In this document: in pieces, positions 8,419 through 16,972 of the stretch
Layout: every line of letters starts with the position of its first letter
How positions within the stretch are numbered: the stretch's first letter is position 1
Source of the DNA: Rhizobiales bacterium UBA3584
GTDB taxonomy: Bacteria > Pseudomonadota > Alphaproteobacteria > Rhizobiales > Devosiaceae
Length of the DNA stretch: 46,034 nucleotides
NCBI GenBank assembly: GCA_002375765.1
Contig: DFMV01000046.1
Coordinates: 750-46,783 of the forward strand
Direction: 5' to 3'
Notes under the pieces: model-generated
What the model saw: the letters and a program-made list of their open reading frames with translations, nothing else
The model's database searches: none
Told to the model about the DNA's origin: nothing
Translations under genes and position numbers: made by a program

Positions 8419-10008
8419 TCAGGCGCTTGCCCTAATCGCCCTGGCCTCGGCCAGCGTTATTTCGGTATGCACCTGCCATCCATCGCCAGTTTGCGGAAAA
8501 TCGGTGCGGAAATGGCCGCCCCGGCTTTCCGTGCGTTTTAGAGCTGCCGCCGCGACCAGCGTCGCAGACGTCACCATGTTGAGATAGGCGCGGGTCACTT
8601 CCAGCGCCGTGTTCTCCAGCTCCAAAAGCCCGCGCAGGGCCCGCTGGAGCCCTTCGGCATCGCGCTCCACCCCCACATCATTGCTCATGATCGCCCGCAG
8701 ATCCTTGACCGCCTTGAGGTTGCGCAACACCTCCTCGGCCCTGGCGCCCTTTTCCGCGTCCCAGGCGATGCCGGCAAAATCGGGCAAGGGCCGCCGCTGC
8801 GGCTCAAGCCCTGAGATGTCTTCAGCAATCCGCGCGCCATAAACGATCGCTTCGAGCAGCGAATTGGACGCCAACCGATTTGCTCCATGCAACCCCGTAC
8901 ACGACGCCTCGCCGCACACCCAGAGGCCCGGTAGCGAGGAGCGACCATCCTCATCCACCTTGACCCCGCCCATATGATAATGGGCCGCCGGCGTCACCGG
9001 GATCGGCTCGGCAACCGGGTCGATCCCAGCCATCCGGCAATACTCGGCGACAGTCGGATAGGCCATGAGAATTTTCTCGCCCAACGCCGCGCGCGTATCG
9101 AGAAACACCCGCCGCCCCGCCTTGATCTGCCGGAAATTGGCCCGCGCCACAATATCGCGCGGTGCCAGTTCAGCGTCGGGATGGATATCGACCATGAACC
9201 GCTCGCCGAGATCGTTGACGAGAATCGCCCCTTCCCCCCGCAACGCTTCAGTCGCCAGAGGCGCCGGATCACACCCGGTCAGAATGGCGGTCGGATGAAA
9301 CTGCACGAATTCAGGATCGGCGATAACCGCCCCCGCCCGAGCCGCCATACCCATGGCGTGTCCGCGCACAGAGGGCGGGTTTGTGGTCACCGCATAGAGT
9401 CCGCCCAGTCCTCCCGCCGCCAGAACCGTCGCCCGTGCCCGGATAAACACAGGCTCGACATAACGATCGCCCAGCCGGCGGCAGAAGACTCCTACTATTC
9501 GCCCGTCCGCATGGGCCAGATCGACTGCGGTAATCCCCTCGACCACGCGGATCGAGGGCGTGGCGCGCACCTTGGCGATGATCGCCTGCATGATGGCATG
9601 CCCGGCCCGGTCGCCCGACACCCGCACCACTCGGTTGGCCGAATGGGCAGCTTCGCGCGACAGGATGAAATGCCCCAGAGCATCACGATCGAACGGGGTG
9701 CCCCAGCTCGCCAGATCCTCGATCCGAGCCGCAGCCTCCCCGGTCACCGATTCGGCGACGCCGTGATCGACGATTCCCGCGCCGGCCATTTCGGTATCGG
9801 CCGCATGAGCCCGCGCGCTGTCGCCCTCCCCGACCGCCGCAGCCACCCCGCCCTGCGCCCATGACGAGGACGCCCCCGAACCGAGCGGCATGGGCGAAAG
9901 CACGGTCACCGGCCGCGGCGCCAGCTTGAGCGCGCAAAACAGCCCCGCCAGCCCCGCACCAACAATCACCACGCCTTCGGCGTTAAAGACGTTGTCGAAG
10001 ATATCCAA
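8419..10008 (-). CDS. nadB: L-aspartate oxidase
   Basis: This 529-residue flavoenzyme oxidises L-aspartate to iminoaspartate, the first step of de novo NAD synthesis. Residues about 12-40 form the FAD-binding dinucleotide fold (VVIVGAGLAGLFCALKLA). Further marks are GSGASSWAQGG-like substrate-loop residues, the LAAGGLGGLYAVTTNPP flavin segment, VQFHPTAI, and ANRLASNSLLEAIVYGARI. A helical C-terminal domain completes the succinate dehydrogenase/fumarate reductase flavoprotein fold. The start is TTG (10006-10008) with GGGGGA 8 nt upstream; no ATG is suitably placed. It lies 24 bp downstream of nadA on the same strand. nadC, often third in this operon, is not present: the next gene is convergent. 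Confidence 0.94.
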   Translation of the reverse strand: MDIFDNVFNAEGVVIVGAGLAGLFCALKLAPRPVTVLSPMPLGSGASSSWAQGGVAAAVGEGDSARAHAADTEMAGAGIVDHGVAESVTGEAAARIEDLASWGTPFDRDALGHFILSREAAHSANRVVRVSGDRAGHAIMQAIIAKVRATPSIRVVEGITAVDLAHADGRIVGVFCRRLGDRYVEPVFIRARATVLAAGGLGGLYAVTTNPPSVRGHAMGMAARAGAVIADPEFVQFHPTAILTGCDPAPLATEALRGEGAILVNDLGERFMVDIHPDAELAPRDIVARANFRQIKAGRRVFLDTRAALGEKILMAYPTVAEYCRMAGIDPVAEPIPVTPAAHYHMGGVKVDEDGRSSLPGLWVCGEASCTGLHGANRLASNSLLEAIVYGARIAEDISGLEPQRRPLPDFAGIAWDAEKGARAEEVLRNLKAVKDLRAIMSNDVGVERDAEGLQRALRGLLELENTALEVTRAYLNMVTSATLVAAAALKRTESRGGHFRTDFPQTGDGWQVHTEITLAEARAIRASA

Positions 10009-10032
10009 GAAAATGTCCCCCGAGGACCGGCG

Positions 10033-11100
10033 CTAATTCCTGGGCCGAGAAAATTCGATCATCCGCTCCACCGCCGCCCGCGCCGGTTCCATCAGCTCCT
10101 CGGCAATCGTCACCTCCTCGGTGCCCGTGTGCAGGCTCCACAAGATGTTTTCAAGGTTGATGCGCTTCATGTGCGGGCAGATATTGCACCCGCGCAAGAA
10201 TGCCACGCCTTCGGTTTCCGCCGCTACGTTGTCGCTCATCGAGCATTCGGTGACCATCACCACCTTGGCGGGCCGCTCGGTCTTGACCCAATCGATCATC
10301 CCCGAAGTCGACCCGGCGAAATCGACAGCGTCGATCACCTCGGGTGGACATTCGGGATGGGCGATGATCTTGGCGCCCGGATAGGCGGCTCGCAATTCGG
10401 CGATATCGTCGGCGGTAAAGGTCTCGTGCACCTCGCACGCGCCCGCCCAGGTGACGATCTTCTTTTTGGTCTTTTTCGCAGTATTCTGCGCCAGATACTG
10501 GTCCGGGATCATCATCACCGTGTCGCCCTCGACCGCCTCGACGATCTGCAGCGCGTTCGATGACGTGCAGCACACGTCGGTCACTGCCTTCACGGCGGCC
10601 GATGAATTCACGTAGGTCACCACCGGCACGCCCGGATATTGCGCCCGCATGGCCAGAACGTCCTCCGCCGTGATCGAGGATGCCAGCGAGCACCCTGCAC
10701 GGCTGTCGGGAATCAAAACGCGCTTGGAGGGATTGAGCAGTTTGGAGGTCTCGGCCATGAAGTGCACGCCGCACTGCACGATCGTTTCGGCTTCCACCTT
10801 GGTCGCCTCGATTGCCAGTTGCAAACTGTCGCCCACGATATCGGCAACGCCATAAAAGATCTGCGGCGTCTGGTAATTATGCGCCAGGATCACCGCGTTC
10901 TTTTCGCGTTTGAGCTTGTTGATCTGAAAGATCAGCGGCGCATAGAATGGCCATTCGATCTCCGGGATACGGTCCTTGACCTTCTCGAAAACCGGACGCG
11001 TTTCGGATTCGATCGCCTTGGAGAACTTCAGATCGAAATCGGCGGACAAAACGGCCCGCGCCTCTTCGATCGGTGTCAGGGCGTTGATCTGCTGGATCAT
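10033..11100 (-). CDS. nadA: Quinolinate synthase
   Basis: This 355-residue [4Fe-4S] enzyme condenses iminoaspartate with dihydroxyacetone phosphate to quinolinate. The three family cysteines are in recognisable contexts: [21 protein letters not shown] and [23 protein letters not shown] and the [10 protein letters not shown] segment are also diagnostic. The ATG at 11098-11100 has a strong ribosome site (GGGGGAG, 7 nt upstream). An in-frame start 54 bp further upstream was rejected for lack of one. It heads a nadA-nadB operon and diverges from eda across 133 bp containing a short palindrome (11187-11202). Confidence 0.95.
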   Translation of the reverse strand: MIQQINALTPIEEARAVLSADFDLKFSKAIESETRPVFEKVKDRIPEIEWPFYAPLIFQINKLKREKNAVILAHNYQTPQIFYGVADIVGDSLQLAIEATKVEAETIVQCGVHFMAETSKLLNPSKRVLIPDSRAGCSLASSITAEDVLAMRAQYPGVPVVTYVNSSAAVKAVTDVCCTSSNALQIVEAVEGDTVMMIPDQYLAQNTAKKTKKKIVTWAGACEVHETFTADDIAELRAAYPGAKIIAHPECPPEVIDAVDFAGSTSGMIDWVKTERPAKVVMVTECSMSDNVAAETEGVAFLRGCNICPHMKRINLENILWSLHTGTEEVTIAEELMEPARAAVERMIEFSRPRN

Positions 11101-11186
11101 GTTCGGGCTCCCCCGCCTGCATCGACATGGCCGCAAGCGACCCGCCGGCTTCACTTAGGGAGTTTTGGTTCCCAATTCAATAAAGC

Positions 11187-11202
11187 CCGTGCTAGAGCAC
11201 GG
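11187..11202. promoter_or_regulatory. Perfect palindrome in the nadA/eda divergent region
   Basis: Seven-base arms CCGTGCT and AGCACGG are separated by two bases. The site lies 32-47 bp upstream of the eda ATG and 87 bp upstream of the nadA ATG, where a regulator or RNA polymerase site of either gene would be expected. It could be an operator for a sugar-acid regulator controlling eda, or chance. No known box was recognised. Confidence 0.35.
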
Positions 11203-11233
11203 ATAACCCATAGAACTTTAGTTGGAGATCGCC

Positions 11234-11869
11234 ATGGCCCAGGACGCAGCAAAGCTCAAATCCATCCTTTCGGTGGCGCCTGTGGTGCCGGTCATCATCC
11301 ATGATGACGTCTCGACCGCCCGCAATCTCGCCGAGGCGCTCGTGGCGGGCGGCCTGCCCAACCTAGAGATCACCTTGCGCACGCCAAATGCGCTCAAGGT
11401 TATGGAAGAAATGGCCAAGGTCAAAGGCGCCGTCGTCGGCTCGGGTACCGTGCGCCGCAAAAAGGATATGAAGGCCTCCCGCGATGCGGGCTGCCAGTTC
11501 ATGGTCTCCCCCGGCGCCCCCCTTGCCCTGCTCGAAGCCGCCGAAGACATCTCGATCCCCCTCCTGCCAGGTATCGCCTCGCCGACCGAGGCCATGGCGG
11601 CGTCGATGATTGGTTACACCTATCTCAAATTCTTCCCCGCCGAAGCCATGGGCGGCGCGTCCGTTCTCAAGGCCTTTGCCTCGCCCCTGCCCGACATCAT
11701 TTTTTGCCCCACCGGCGGCATCGATATCGAAAAGGCAAAAATCTATCTTGGCCTTTCCAACGTCATCTGCGTGGGTGGATCATGGATCATCCCTGCCGAC
11801 GCCATCGCCGCTGGCGACTTCGACAGGATCCAATCCCTCGCCCGGCAAGCGGCCGACCTCGCAGCATAA
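11234..11869 (+). CDS. eda: 2-dehydro-3-deoxy-phosphogluconate (KDPG/KHG) aldolase
   Basis: This 211-residue class I aldolase cleaves KDPG to pyruvate and glyceraldehyde-3-phosphate in the Entner-Doudoroff pathway. The Schiff-base lysine is K132 in GYTYLKFFPAE, and the catalytic Glu is E45 in NLEITLRTPNA. The phosphate-binding stretches VVGSGTV and CPTGGI are present. The ATG at 11234 follows TGGAG. Its stop codon directly abuts the ATG of the ModE-like gene (TAAATG), so the sugar-acid and molybdate genes are probably transcribed together, which is an unusual pairing. Length and motifs fit the family. Confidence 0.93.
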   Translation: MAQDAAKLKSILSVAPVVPVIIHDDVSTARNLAEALVAGGLPNLEITLRTPNALKVMEEMAKVKGAVVGSGTVRRKKDMKASRDAGCQFMVSPGAPLALLEAAEDISIPLLPGIASPTEAMAASMIGYTYLKFFPAEAMGGASVLKAFASPLPDIIFCPTGGIDIEKAKIYLGLSNVICVGGSWIIPADAIAAGDFDRIQSLARQAADLAA

Positions 11870-12244
11870 ATGAAACGGCCGGTCCCCGCCTCCGGTCTGG
11901 GCCACCTGCGCATCGTGCTCGACGAAAATTTCTACATCGGGCCCGGCCGCGCCGATTTGCTCGAAGGAATCGAGAGGACCGGCTCGATCAGCGCGGCTGG
12001 CAAGACTATGTCCATGAGCTACAAGCGCGCCTGGAGCCTCGTTCAGGCGCTCAACGAGGGTGCGGGTATCCCATTGGTCGAAACCAGCCGTGGCGGCACG
12101 GCGCAGGGCGGCGCACACCTCACTGAAGCGGGTCGCGAAATCCTCGCCCGCTACCGCGCCATCGAACAAAAGACCCGCGCCGCCATCGAACCCGATGTCG
12201 AGGCGATGCGCGCCCTCGCCAAACACACGTCCCCCAAACCCTGA
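11870..12244 (+). CDS. ModE-like regulator, DNA-binding domain only
   Basis: This 124-residue protein matches the N-terminal winged helix-turn-helix of ModE, the molybdate-responsive regulator: IERTGSISAAGKTMSMSYKRAW, then LVQALNEG and TSRGGTAQGGAHLTEAGREIL. It ends soon after the dimerisation helix and lacks the C-terminal Mop/TOBE domains that bind molybdate in E. coli ModE. This short form is widespread in alphaproteobacteria. The neighbours modA and modB, and a ModE-box-like palindrome (12279-12302) between this gene and modA, support a role in molybdate control. How it senses molybdenum without the ligand domain is not evident. Confidence 0.87.
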   Translation: MKRPVPASGLGHLRIVLDENFYIGPGRADLLEGIERTGSISAAGKTMSMSYKRAWSLVQALNEGAGIPLVETSRGGTAQGGAHLTEAGREILARYRAIEQKTRAAIEPDVEAMRALAKHTSPKP

Positions 12245-12278
12245 CCATTGCCTTTTGCAGCCGCTTCATGCCAGAAAG

Positions 12279-12302
12279 CGATATGTTCAAATAGACATAT
12301 CG
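12279..12302. promoter_or_regulatory. ModE-box-like operator upstream of modA
   Basis: A perfect inverted repeat has arms CGATATGT (12279-12286) and ACATATCG (12295-12302) with an 8-bp AT-rich spacer. It resembles the known ModE box (CG-n-TATA...TATA-n-CG). The site ends 10 bp before the modA start. A plausible -35 (TTGCAG, 12255-12260) lies 18 bp upstream of the left arm, which would then cover the -10 position, consistent with repression when molybdate is plentiful. Confidence 0.8.
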
Positions 12303-12312
12303 AGGGCAAGCC

Positions 12313-13047
12313 GTGCTCTGCCTCTCCATCGTCGCGTTTGCGATCCTCGCAGCCCCAGGGCCTGCCGTCGCGCAAGAGGCCCACATCGCAGTCGCCGCCA
12401 ATTTCACCGCCGCTGCCGAAGACCTCGGCGCCGCCTTCAGGGCTGAAACCGGCAGCGAGATCGCCTTTTCCTTCGGAGCGACCGGCCAACTCTACGCCCA
12501 GATCACCCAAGGCGCGCCCTTCGATGCGTTCTTGTCCGCCGACACGGCGACGCCCGCACGTCTGCTGGACGAAGGTTTGGCCGTAGAGGGCAGCGATTTC
12601 ACCTACGCCATGGGCAAGCTCGTTCTTTTTTCCACAATCCCCGATCTGGTCACCGGCCCGCAAAGCCTCGAGGGTGATTTCACCCACCTCGCCATCGCCG
12701 AGCCCGCTGCCGCCCCCTATGGCGCTGCTGCAATCGAAGTGATCAAGGCTCTGGAACTGACCGAAACACTGGAGGGAAAACTGGTCATCGGCCAGAACAT
12801 TTCCCAAACCTACCAGTTCGTCGACACTGCCAACGCCGAACTCGGCTTCGTCGCGCTTTCGCAGGTGGCCGGGCGCACGGACGGCTCACGCTGGGTGGTC
12901 GACGAAGACCTTTACACCCCCATCACCCAGGACGTCGTGCTGCTCAGCCCTGACAACGATACCGCGGTCGCGTTCCTCGATTTTCTCACCTCCGACACCG
13001 CCCGGACCATCATCCAATCATTTGGCTACGGGACGATCGAGCGATGA
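12313..13047 (+). CDS. modA: Molybdate ABC transporter, periplasmic binding protein
   Basis: This 244-residue protein has a signal peptide (residues 1-20, cut after PGPAVAQ). A molybdate-binding fold follows: AHIAVAANFTAAAEDLG, SFGATGQLYAQI, GAPFDAFLSADTATP, and LAIAEPAAAPYGAAA. These are the standard ModA oxyanion-binding segments, with Ser/Thr ligands near ANF and GATGQ. The start is GTG at 12313 with GAGGG 6 nt upstream, directly after the ModE-box-like palindrome. Its stop overlaps the modB ATG (ATGA), so the two are translationally coupled. It captures molybdate (or tungstate) in the periplasm for ModB. Confidence 0.93.
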   Translation: MLCLSIVAFAILAAPGPAVAQEAHIAVAANFTAAAEDLGAAFRAETGSEIAFSFGATGQLYAQITQGAPFDAFLSADTATPARLLDEGLAVEGSDFTYAMGKLVLFSTIPDLVTGPQSLEGDFTHLAIAEPAAAPYGAAAIEVIKALELTETLEGKLVIGQNISQTYQFVDTANAELGFVALSQVAGRTDGSRWVVDEDLYTPITQDVVLLSPDNDTAVAFLDFLTSDTARTIIQSFGYGTIER

Positions 13048-13727
13048 CCCTGTTCTGGGAAATCTGGCCGGCGATTAGGCTCACCCTATCACTGGCTCTC
13101 GTCACCACGCTCATCCTCGTGGTCATCAGCACGCCCCTCGCCTGGTGGCTGGCCCGTTCCAAATCGCGATGGACGATCATCGTCAACGCATTGATTGCCC
13201 TGCCGCTCGTCCTTCCGCCCACGGTTCTGGGGTTTTATATGCTCATCCTTTTGGGCACCGGCGGTCCGGGCGGCTGGCTGGCTCCGCTCTGGGGTGGGCG
13301 CAGCCTCGCCTTTACCTTCCCCGGTCTCGTCATCGGTTCAGTGCTCTATTCGCTGCCCTTCGTCGTCCAGCCCCTGCGCAACAGCTTTGCCGCCATCGGC
13401 CCCGGCCCGCTCGAAGCGGCCTATTCGCTGGGACTTGATTTCCGCAAAGCCTTTGCCTTGATCATCCTGCCCCTCGCCCGTCCCGGCTACCTGACCGCAG
13501 CGGTACTTGGCTTTTCCCACACGGTGGGCGAATTCGGCGTTGTCATGATGATCGGCGGCAACATCCCCGGTCAAACCAAAGTGCTCTCCATCGCCATTTT
13601 CGATTATGTCGAGCAACTCCGCTGGACCGAGGCCCACATCGTCGCCTTCGCCATGCTGATCTTTGCCTTCGTCGCGCTGGCCCTCACCATGAGCGCCGAC
13701 AGACGAATCTCCCGCATTCAGCCTTAG
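13044..13727 (+). CDS. modB: Molybdate ABC transporter, permease
   Basis: This 227-residue inner-membrane permease has about five or six helices and the family segments PLVLPPTVLGFYML and a cytoplasmic EAA-type loop (EAAYSLGLDFRKAF..IILPLARPG) that contacts the ATPase. ALGFSHTVGEFG-like residues near 155 are characteristic of ModB. It is coupled to modA by an ATGA overlap. The expected ATPase gene modC does not follow: the next gene is a convergent MFS transporter whose stop overlaps modB by 4 bp. The ATPase must come from elsewhere in the genome, or the operon has lost it. Confidence 0.93.
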   Translation: MTLFWEIWPAIRLTLSLALVTTLILVVISTPLAWWLARSKSRWTIIVNALIALPLVLPPTVLGFYMLILLGTGGPGGWLAPLWGGRSLAFTFPGLVIGSVLYSLPFVVQPLRNSFAAIGPGPLEAAYSLGLDFRKAFALIILPLARPGYLTAAVLGFSHTVGEFGVVMMIGGNIPGQTKVLSIAIFDYVEQLRWTEAHIVAFAMLIFAFVALALTMSADRRISRIQP

Positions 13728-15064
13728 GCGGGCTTGGTGTCCTCGGCCAGTTCCGTGCTGTCCGGCGCCCCGGCGTAATAGGCCGAAAGCTGTTTGTAGG
13801 GCCGCGAATTGAGCGCCAGAATAGTCACCAGAACGCCTATCAGCCCGGCCACCGTAAAGACCAGGGCAATACCACGCTCCGGCCCGGTGCCGAACCATCC
13901 GCCAATCGATCGCGCGCCCTGCCCGTCGGTCATAAATGGGATCACCACGAACTGGGTATAGGGCCCGATCAGAAACGCCGTCAGCGGCGAAGCCGCCTGT
14001 TCGACCGATTGGGCAAACCCGAACACTCGCCCCTGCCGCTCCAGCGGCACGACCTTTTGCAGTGTCGTGTGCTCGGCCGCCTCGGCAAAAGGCGCCATGA
14101 ACATCCAGACGAAACATCCGGCCGTGAGAAGCCAGATCGAGGATTGCAGCGTGAAAACGCAGCACACCGACCATGTGACGAGGTTGACCAGCAGCAGTGT
14201 GCGCAGCGGATTTTTGCCCAGTCCGATACGTGAAATCAAAAGTCCGCTCGCGATGAACGCCGTTGAAAGCACCCCAAACAGCAACCCCCAGATCTCGACC
14301 GATACCAGCGAAAGCCCGTAGGCATCGAGCAGAGCCATGAAGATGCCGCCGAGGAAATTGTTGAAGGTGGCAAAAAAGATCAGGGCGAAGAGCCCCGGCA
14401 CCGCTGCGATGATCGCTATTGTGCCAGCAATATCCACGGTGCGCGGCGGCTGGACTTCCCCTTCAACGGGAACGGGCCGGCCCTCATTGACGCGCAGGAA
14501 TCCCAGATGGGCGAAAACCAGAACGGTCGTCCCCAGCGCGAGAACCAGCACCAGCCACATCCCGCCCCAGGCGACAAGAAACCCCGAGATCACCGACGTA
14601 GTCAAAAAACCGATGCCGGTGACCATGCCTACCAGCCCGTTCGCCTTGTCGCGCTCGTCCTCGGGGATCATGATGGTTACCAGCGTCGGAAGCGCAATGG
14701 ACCGGATATTGCCCGCAATCACCCCCAGCATGACCAGAAGCACGAACACCCAAAGATAAGGCCCGAACGGATCGGTAAACGCGCCCTCGGGTTCGGTCAG
14801 CAACATGCCAAGCGCTGCCGCATAGAACAGGAACGAGACAAGGCTCGATCCCATCATCGATATGCGCTTGGAATTATGATCGACGATCGATCCCAGCCAG
14901 AAGCCGAAGGCCGCAGTGAACACCAGATAAATTCCGGCGATCATGCCGGTGGCGAACACCGACTGGGTCTCGATAAAGATCCAGAACGTGATCGCAAACC
15001 AGACAGTAAAGTTGGTGATGTTGGCAACAAGGTTGTTGCCCAAAATCTGATGAAAGGGGGCCAT
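13724..15064 (-). CDS. Major facilitator superfamily transporter
   Basis: This 446-residue integral membrane protein has about twelve hydrophobic helices and the MFS loop between helices 2 and 3 (GSIVDHNSKRI). It looks like the drug-exporter-type MFS group (EmrB/enterobactin-exporter-like, two six-helix halves), but the substrate cannot be told. The ATG at 15062-15064 precedes the conserved start of helix 1 (ILGNNLVANITNFTVWF). A TTG 21 bp upstream is a possible alternative; neither has a strong ribosome site. The C-terminal tail (TELAEDTKPA) is hydrophilic. The gene is monocistronic on the minus strand and its stop overlaps modB tail-to-tail by 4 bp. Confidence 0.83.
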   Translation of the reverse strand: MAPFHQILGNNLVANITNFTVWFAITFWIFIETQSVFATGMIAGIYLVFTAAFGFWLGSIVDHNSKRISMMGSSLVSFLFYAAALGMLLTEPEGAFTDPFGPYLWVFVLLVMLGVIAGNIRSIALPTLVTIMIPEDERDKANGLVGMVTGIGFLTTSVISGFLVAWGGMWLVLVLALGTTVLVFAHLGFLRVNEGRPVPVEGEVQPPRTVDIAGTIAIIAAVPGLFALIFFATFNNFLGGIFMALLDAYGLSLVSVEIWGLLFGVLSTAFIASGLLISRIGLGKNPLRTLLLVNLVTWSVCCVFTLQSSIWLLTAGCFVWMFMAPFAEAAEHTTLQKVVPLERQGRVFGFAQSVEQAASPLTAFLIGPYTQFVVIPFMTDGQGARSIGGWFGTGPERGIALVFTVAGLIGVLVTILALNSRPYKQLSAYYAGAPDSTELAEDTKPA

Positions 15065-15194
15065 GGCCGTGTCCGGATCGTTCAAGGTGCGACATTACGT
15101 CCGGCAGTGTCCAAGAACAATCGCCAAACGCTCGTCACCAAGGACGTATTGGGTCAACCGGCGCCGACACTTTCCCTCCAAAAAGGTGCAGAAC

Positions 15195-15764
15195 CTAGCG
15201 GTCGCCTACGATGTCGCGGATATCATCCTCAATCGTCGGAGCGGTGCTGCCACATTCGAACCCGTCGACCAACTCGTCGGCTAGTCGCCGCGCTCGCTCG
15301 TTGGCGCCTTCGGTATTGGCCACATAGGCCATGGCGCACGCACCACCGCCATCCGGCTGGCCGACCTTGGAGACAACCAGCAATTGCCGGTTCCAGTTGC
15401 CATCCTGGTCGGCGATAAACCAGCGCTGGATAGCCGCCACGGGCCGTTCGGTGTTCCGGTCGAGCCGCACCCGCCATTCCACTGTTTCGTTGGCGTAGTT
15501 GAAGGGCGCGAACGTTGCCATGCCCGACTCCGTGGCAAAGCCGTAAGTCACACTGTCCCGTCCGTCAGACGAGCGCAGAACGAACGGGTATCCCGCATGC
15601 CCCGTACAGACGAAGTCAGCCCACTCACCCTCATTGTCCGGAGCGCGGGCAATCAGATTGCAGTCGGTATCGAGGTCGTATTGCGTATATTCGCTGATCG
15701 CCTGCGCCATGATGGGCGTGGCGCCGAGCGAAAGGGCAGCGAGAGCGGCAAGCAGCATTTTCAT
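15195..15764 (-). CDS. Secreted protein of unknown function
   Basis: This 189-residue protein has a clear signal peptide (MKMLLAALAALSLGATPIMAQA), so it is probably periplasmic. Three cysteines are visible in the mature part (TDCNLIA, DFVCTGHAG, GGGACAMAYV) and a fourth in DGFECGS, which could form two disulfides. The middle (YPFVLRSSDGRDSVTYGF, VEWRVRLDRN, VAAIQRWFI) looks like an all-beta domain. I do not recognise the family. The ATG at 15762-15764 has GAGGA upstream. It lies 65 bp downstream of the PfkB kinase on the same strand and may share its transcript, though nothing links the functions. Confidence 0.68.
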   Translation of the reverse strand: MKMLLAALAALSLGATPIMAQAISEYTQYDLDTDCNLIARAPDNEGEWADFVCTGHAGYPFVLRSSDGRDSVTYGFATESGMATFAPFNYANETVEWRVRLDRNTERPVAAIQRWFIADQDGNWNRQLLVVSKVGQPDGGGACAMAYVANTEGANERARRLADELVDGFECGSTAPTIEDDIRDIVGDR

Positions 15765-15829
15765 GACAATCGGTCCTCGTCGCAATCTCGGTGTGAACCT
15801 CTTGGAACAATCGGGCGGCAATATGCCGT

Positions 15830-16789
15830 TCAAACGGTTTTCAACACCGCCTCAACCTCGGCCCGGCGCGGCGGATTGCAGCCCACAAACCCGCAATTGA
15901 GCCCCGCCGTCACAGCACCGAACCGCAGCACCTCACCCAAAGCCTGCGCATCGAGTGCAGCCAGTTTGCCCACGGCCAGCGCATGCCGATCGGAAAGCGC
16001 CGAAAGCACACCGGCCATCAGGCTGTCCCCGGCGCCCACCGTGTCGCCGAATACCTCAGGGCGATGAACAGGCGCTTCGGCTTCGGCCGATGATGTGAAG
16101 GCCCGCGATCCCTCCTCACCCATGGTCACCACCACAAGTTTCACATTGGGCCGCGCCAGCAGGCTCTGCGCGTGCGCCTCGATGCTCATCGAGCCATCGA
16201 GCGCGGCAAGATCCTCGTCGGAAACCTTGACGATATGCGCCAGATCCAGAAACGTTCCCAGCCGTTCCTTGTAGCCGGCAAAATCGGAAATCAGCGACGG
16301 CCGCACATTGGGGTCGATCGAAAGAACCGCGCCGCGCGCCGCCACCTGCTTGACAACATCGAGCCAGATTTCAGCATCTTCGGGCTCGATGGGCAGGAAC
16401 CCGCCGATCTGGAAAACATCGATTGTCTCAGGCAGCGCCGCCAACAGCTTGTCCCGCGAGATATCACGCTCGGCGGTTCCCTGACGATAAAACGCGTAGG
16501 CCGGCAATCCCTTGGCGTTGCGTGTGACCACCGCCAATGTAGTATTGCAATCGGATCGTTCCCTGATCAACCGAACCACCCCGGCAGCATTAAGCGGCCC
16601 CATCAGCAGATCGCCGAAGGTATCCTTGGAAATCGGACACAAAAAACCCGATTGCTGTCCCAGTCGGGCCAACGCGATGGCGCAATTGTAGGGCGACCCG
16701 CCTTCATGAGCACTCATTTCCATCGACCGGCCGACCTCAAGCGGCTTGGCGACAAGATCTATGAGGCTTTCCCCCGCAACCACGAACAT
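15830..16789 (-). CDS. PfkB-family carbohydrate kinase (fructokinase-like)
   Basis: This 319-residue sugar kinase of the ribokinase/PfkB fold has the N-terminal motif GGSPYNCAIALARLG (sugar binding). Near residue 245 it has the ATP/catalytic motif DTVGAGDSLMAGVL, with the catalytic Asp. The ordering and length match bacterial fructokinases, but the family also covers KDG, ribose and nucleoside kinases. The ATG at 16787-16789 has a near-ideal AGGAGG 6 nt upstream; a TTG 18 bp further out was rejected. It diverges from a GNAT gene across 183 bp holding an inverted repeat (16866-16892). Confidence 0.85.
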   Translation of the reverse strand: MFVVAGESLIDLVAKPLEVGRSMEMSAHEGGSPYNCAIALARLGQQSGFLCPISKDTFGDLLMGPLNAAGVVRLIRERSDCNTTLAVVTRNAKGLPAYAFYRQGTAERDISRDKLLAALPETIDVFQIGGFLPIEPEDAEIWLDVVKQVAARGAVLSIDPNVRPSLISDFAGYKERLGTFLDLAHIVKVSDEDLAALDGSMSIEAHAQSLLARPNVKLVVVTMGEEGSRAFTSSAEAEAPVHRPEVFGDTVGAGDSLMAGVLSALSDRHALAVGKLAALDAQALGEVLRFGAVTAGLNCGFVGCNPPRRAEVEAVLKTV

Positions 16790-16865
16790 CGCGCCCTCCT
16801 GTGTCAAAGCCCGGCTTCTCTACACGAATCCGCGGGCATTCGCCAAGATATTGAGCAGATGTTTA

Positions 16866-16892
16866 TGTGACCAAACTCGCGCCCGGGTCACA
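16866..16892. promoter_or_regulatory. Inverted repeat in the pfkB-like/GNAT divergent region
   Basis: Seven-base arms TGTGACC and GGTCACA are separated by 13 bp. The spacing (17 bp between TGTGA and TCACA) excludes a CRP site, which needs 6 bp. It lies 77-103 bp upstream of the kinase start and could bind a regulator of that gene. No regulator gene is adjacent. Confidence 0.3.
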
Positions 16893-16972
16893 AGGCACTG
16901 TGCTGCAACCTTTGACGAGGCAGAACATTGTGCTCCCGATACTTTTTCCATTTGAAACCTGAAGGACTTCCC

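Noticed and set aside
16866..16892. TGTGA...TCACA as a CRP/FNR site
   Set aside because: The half-sites are 17 bp apart; CRP and FNR require about 6 or 4 bp. It is kept only as an unidentified inverted repeat.
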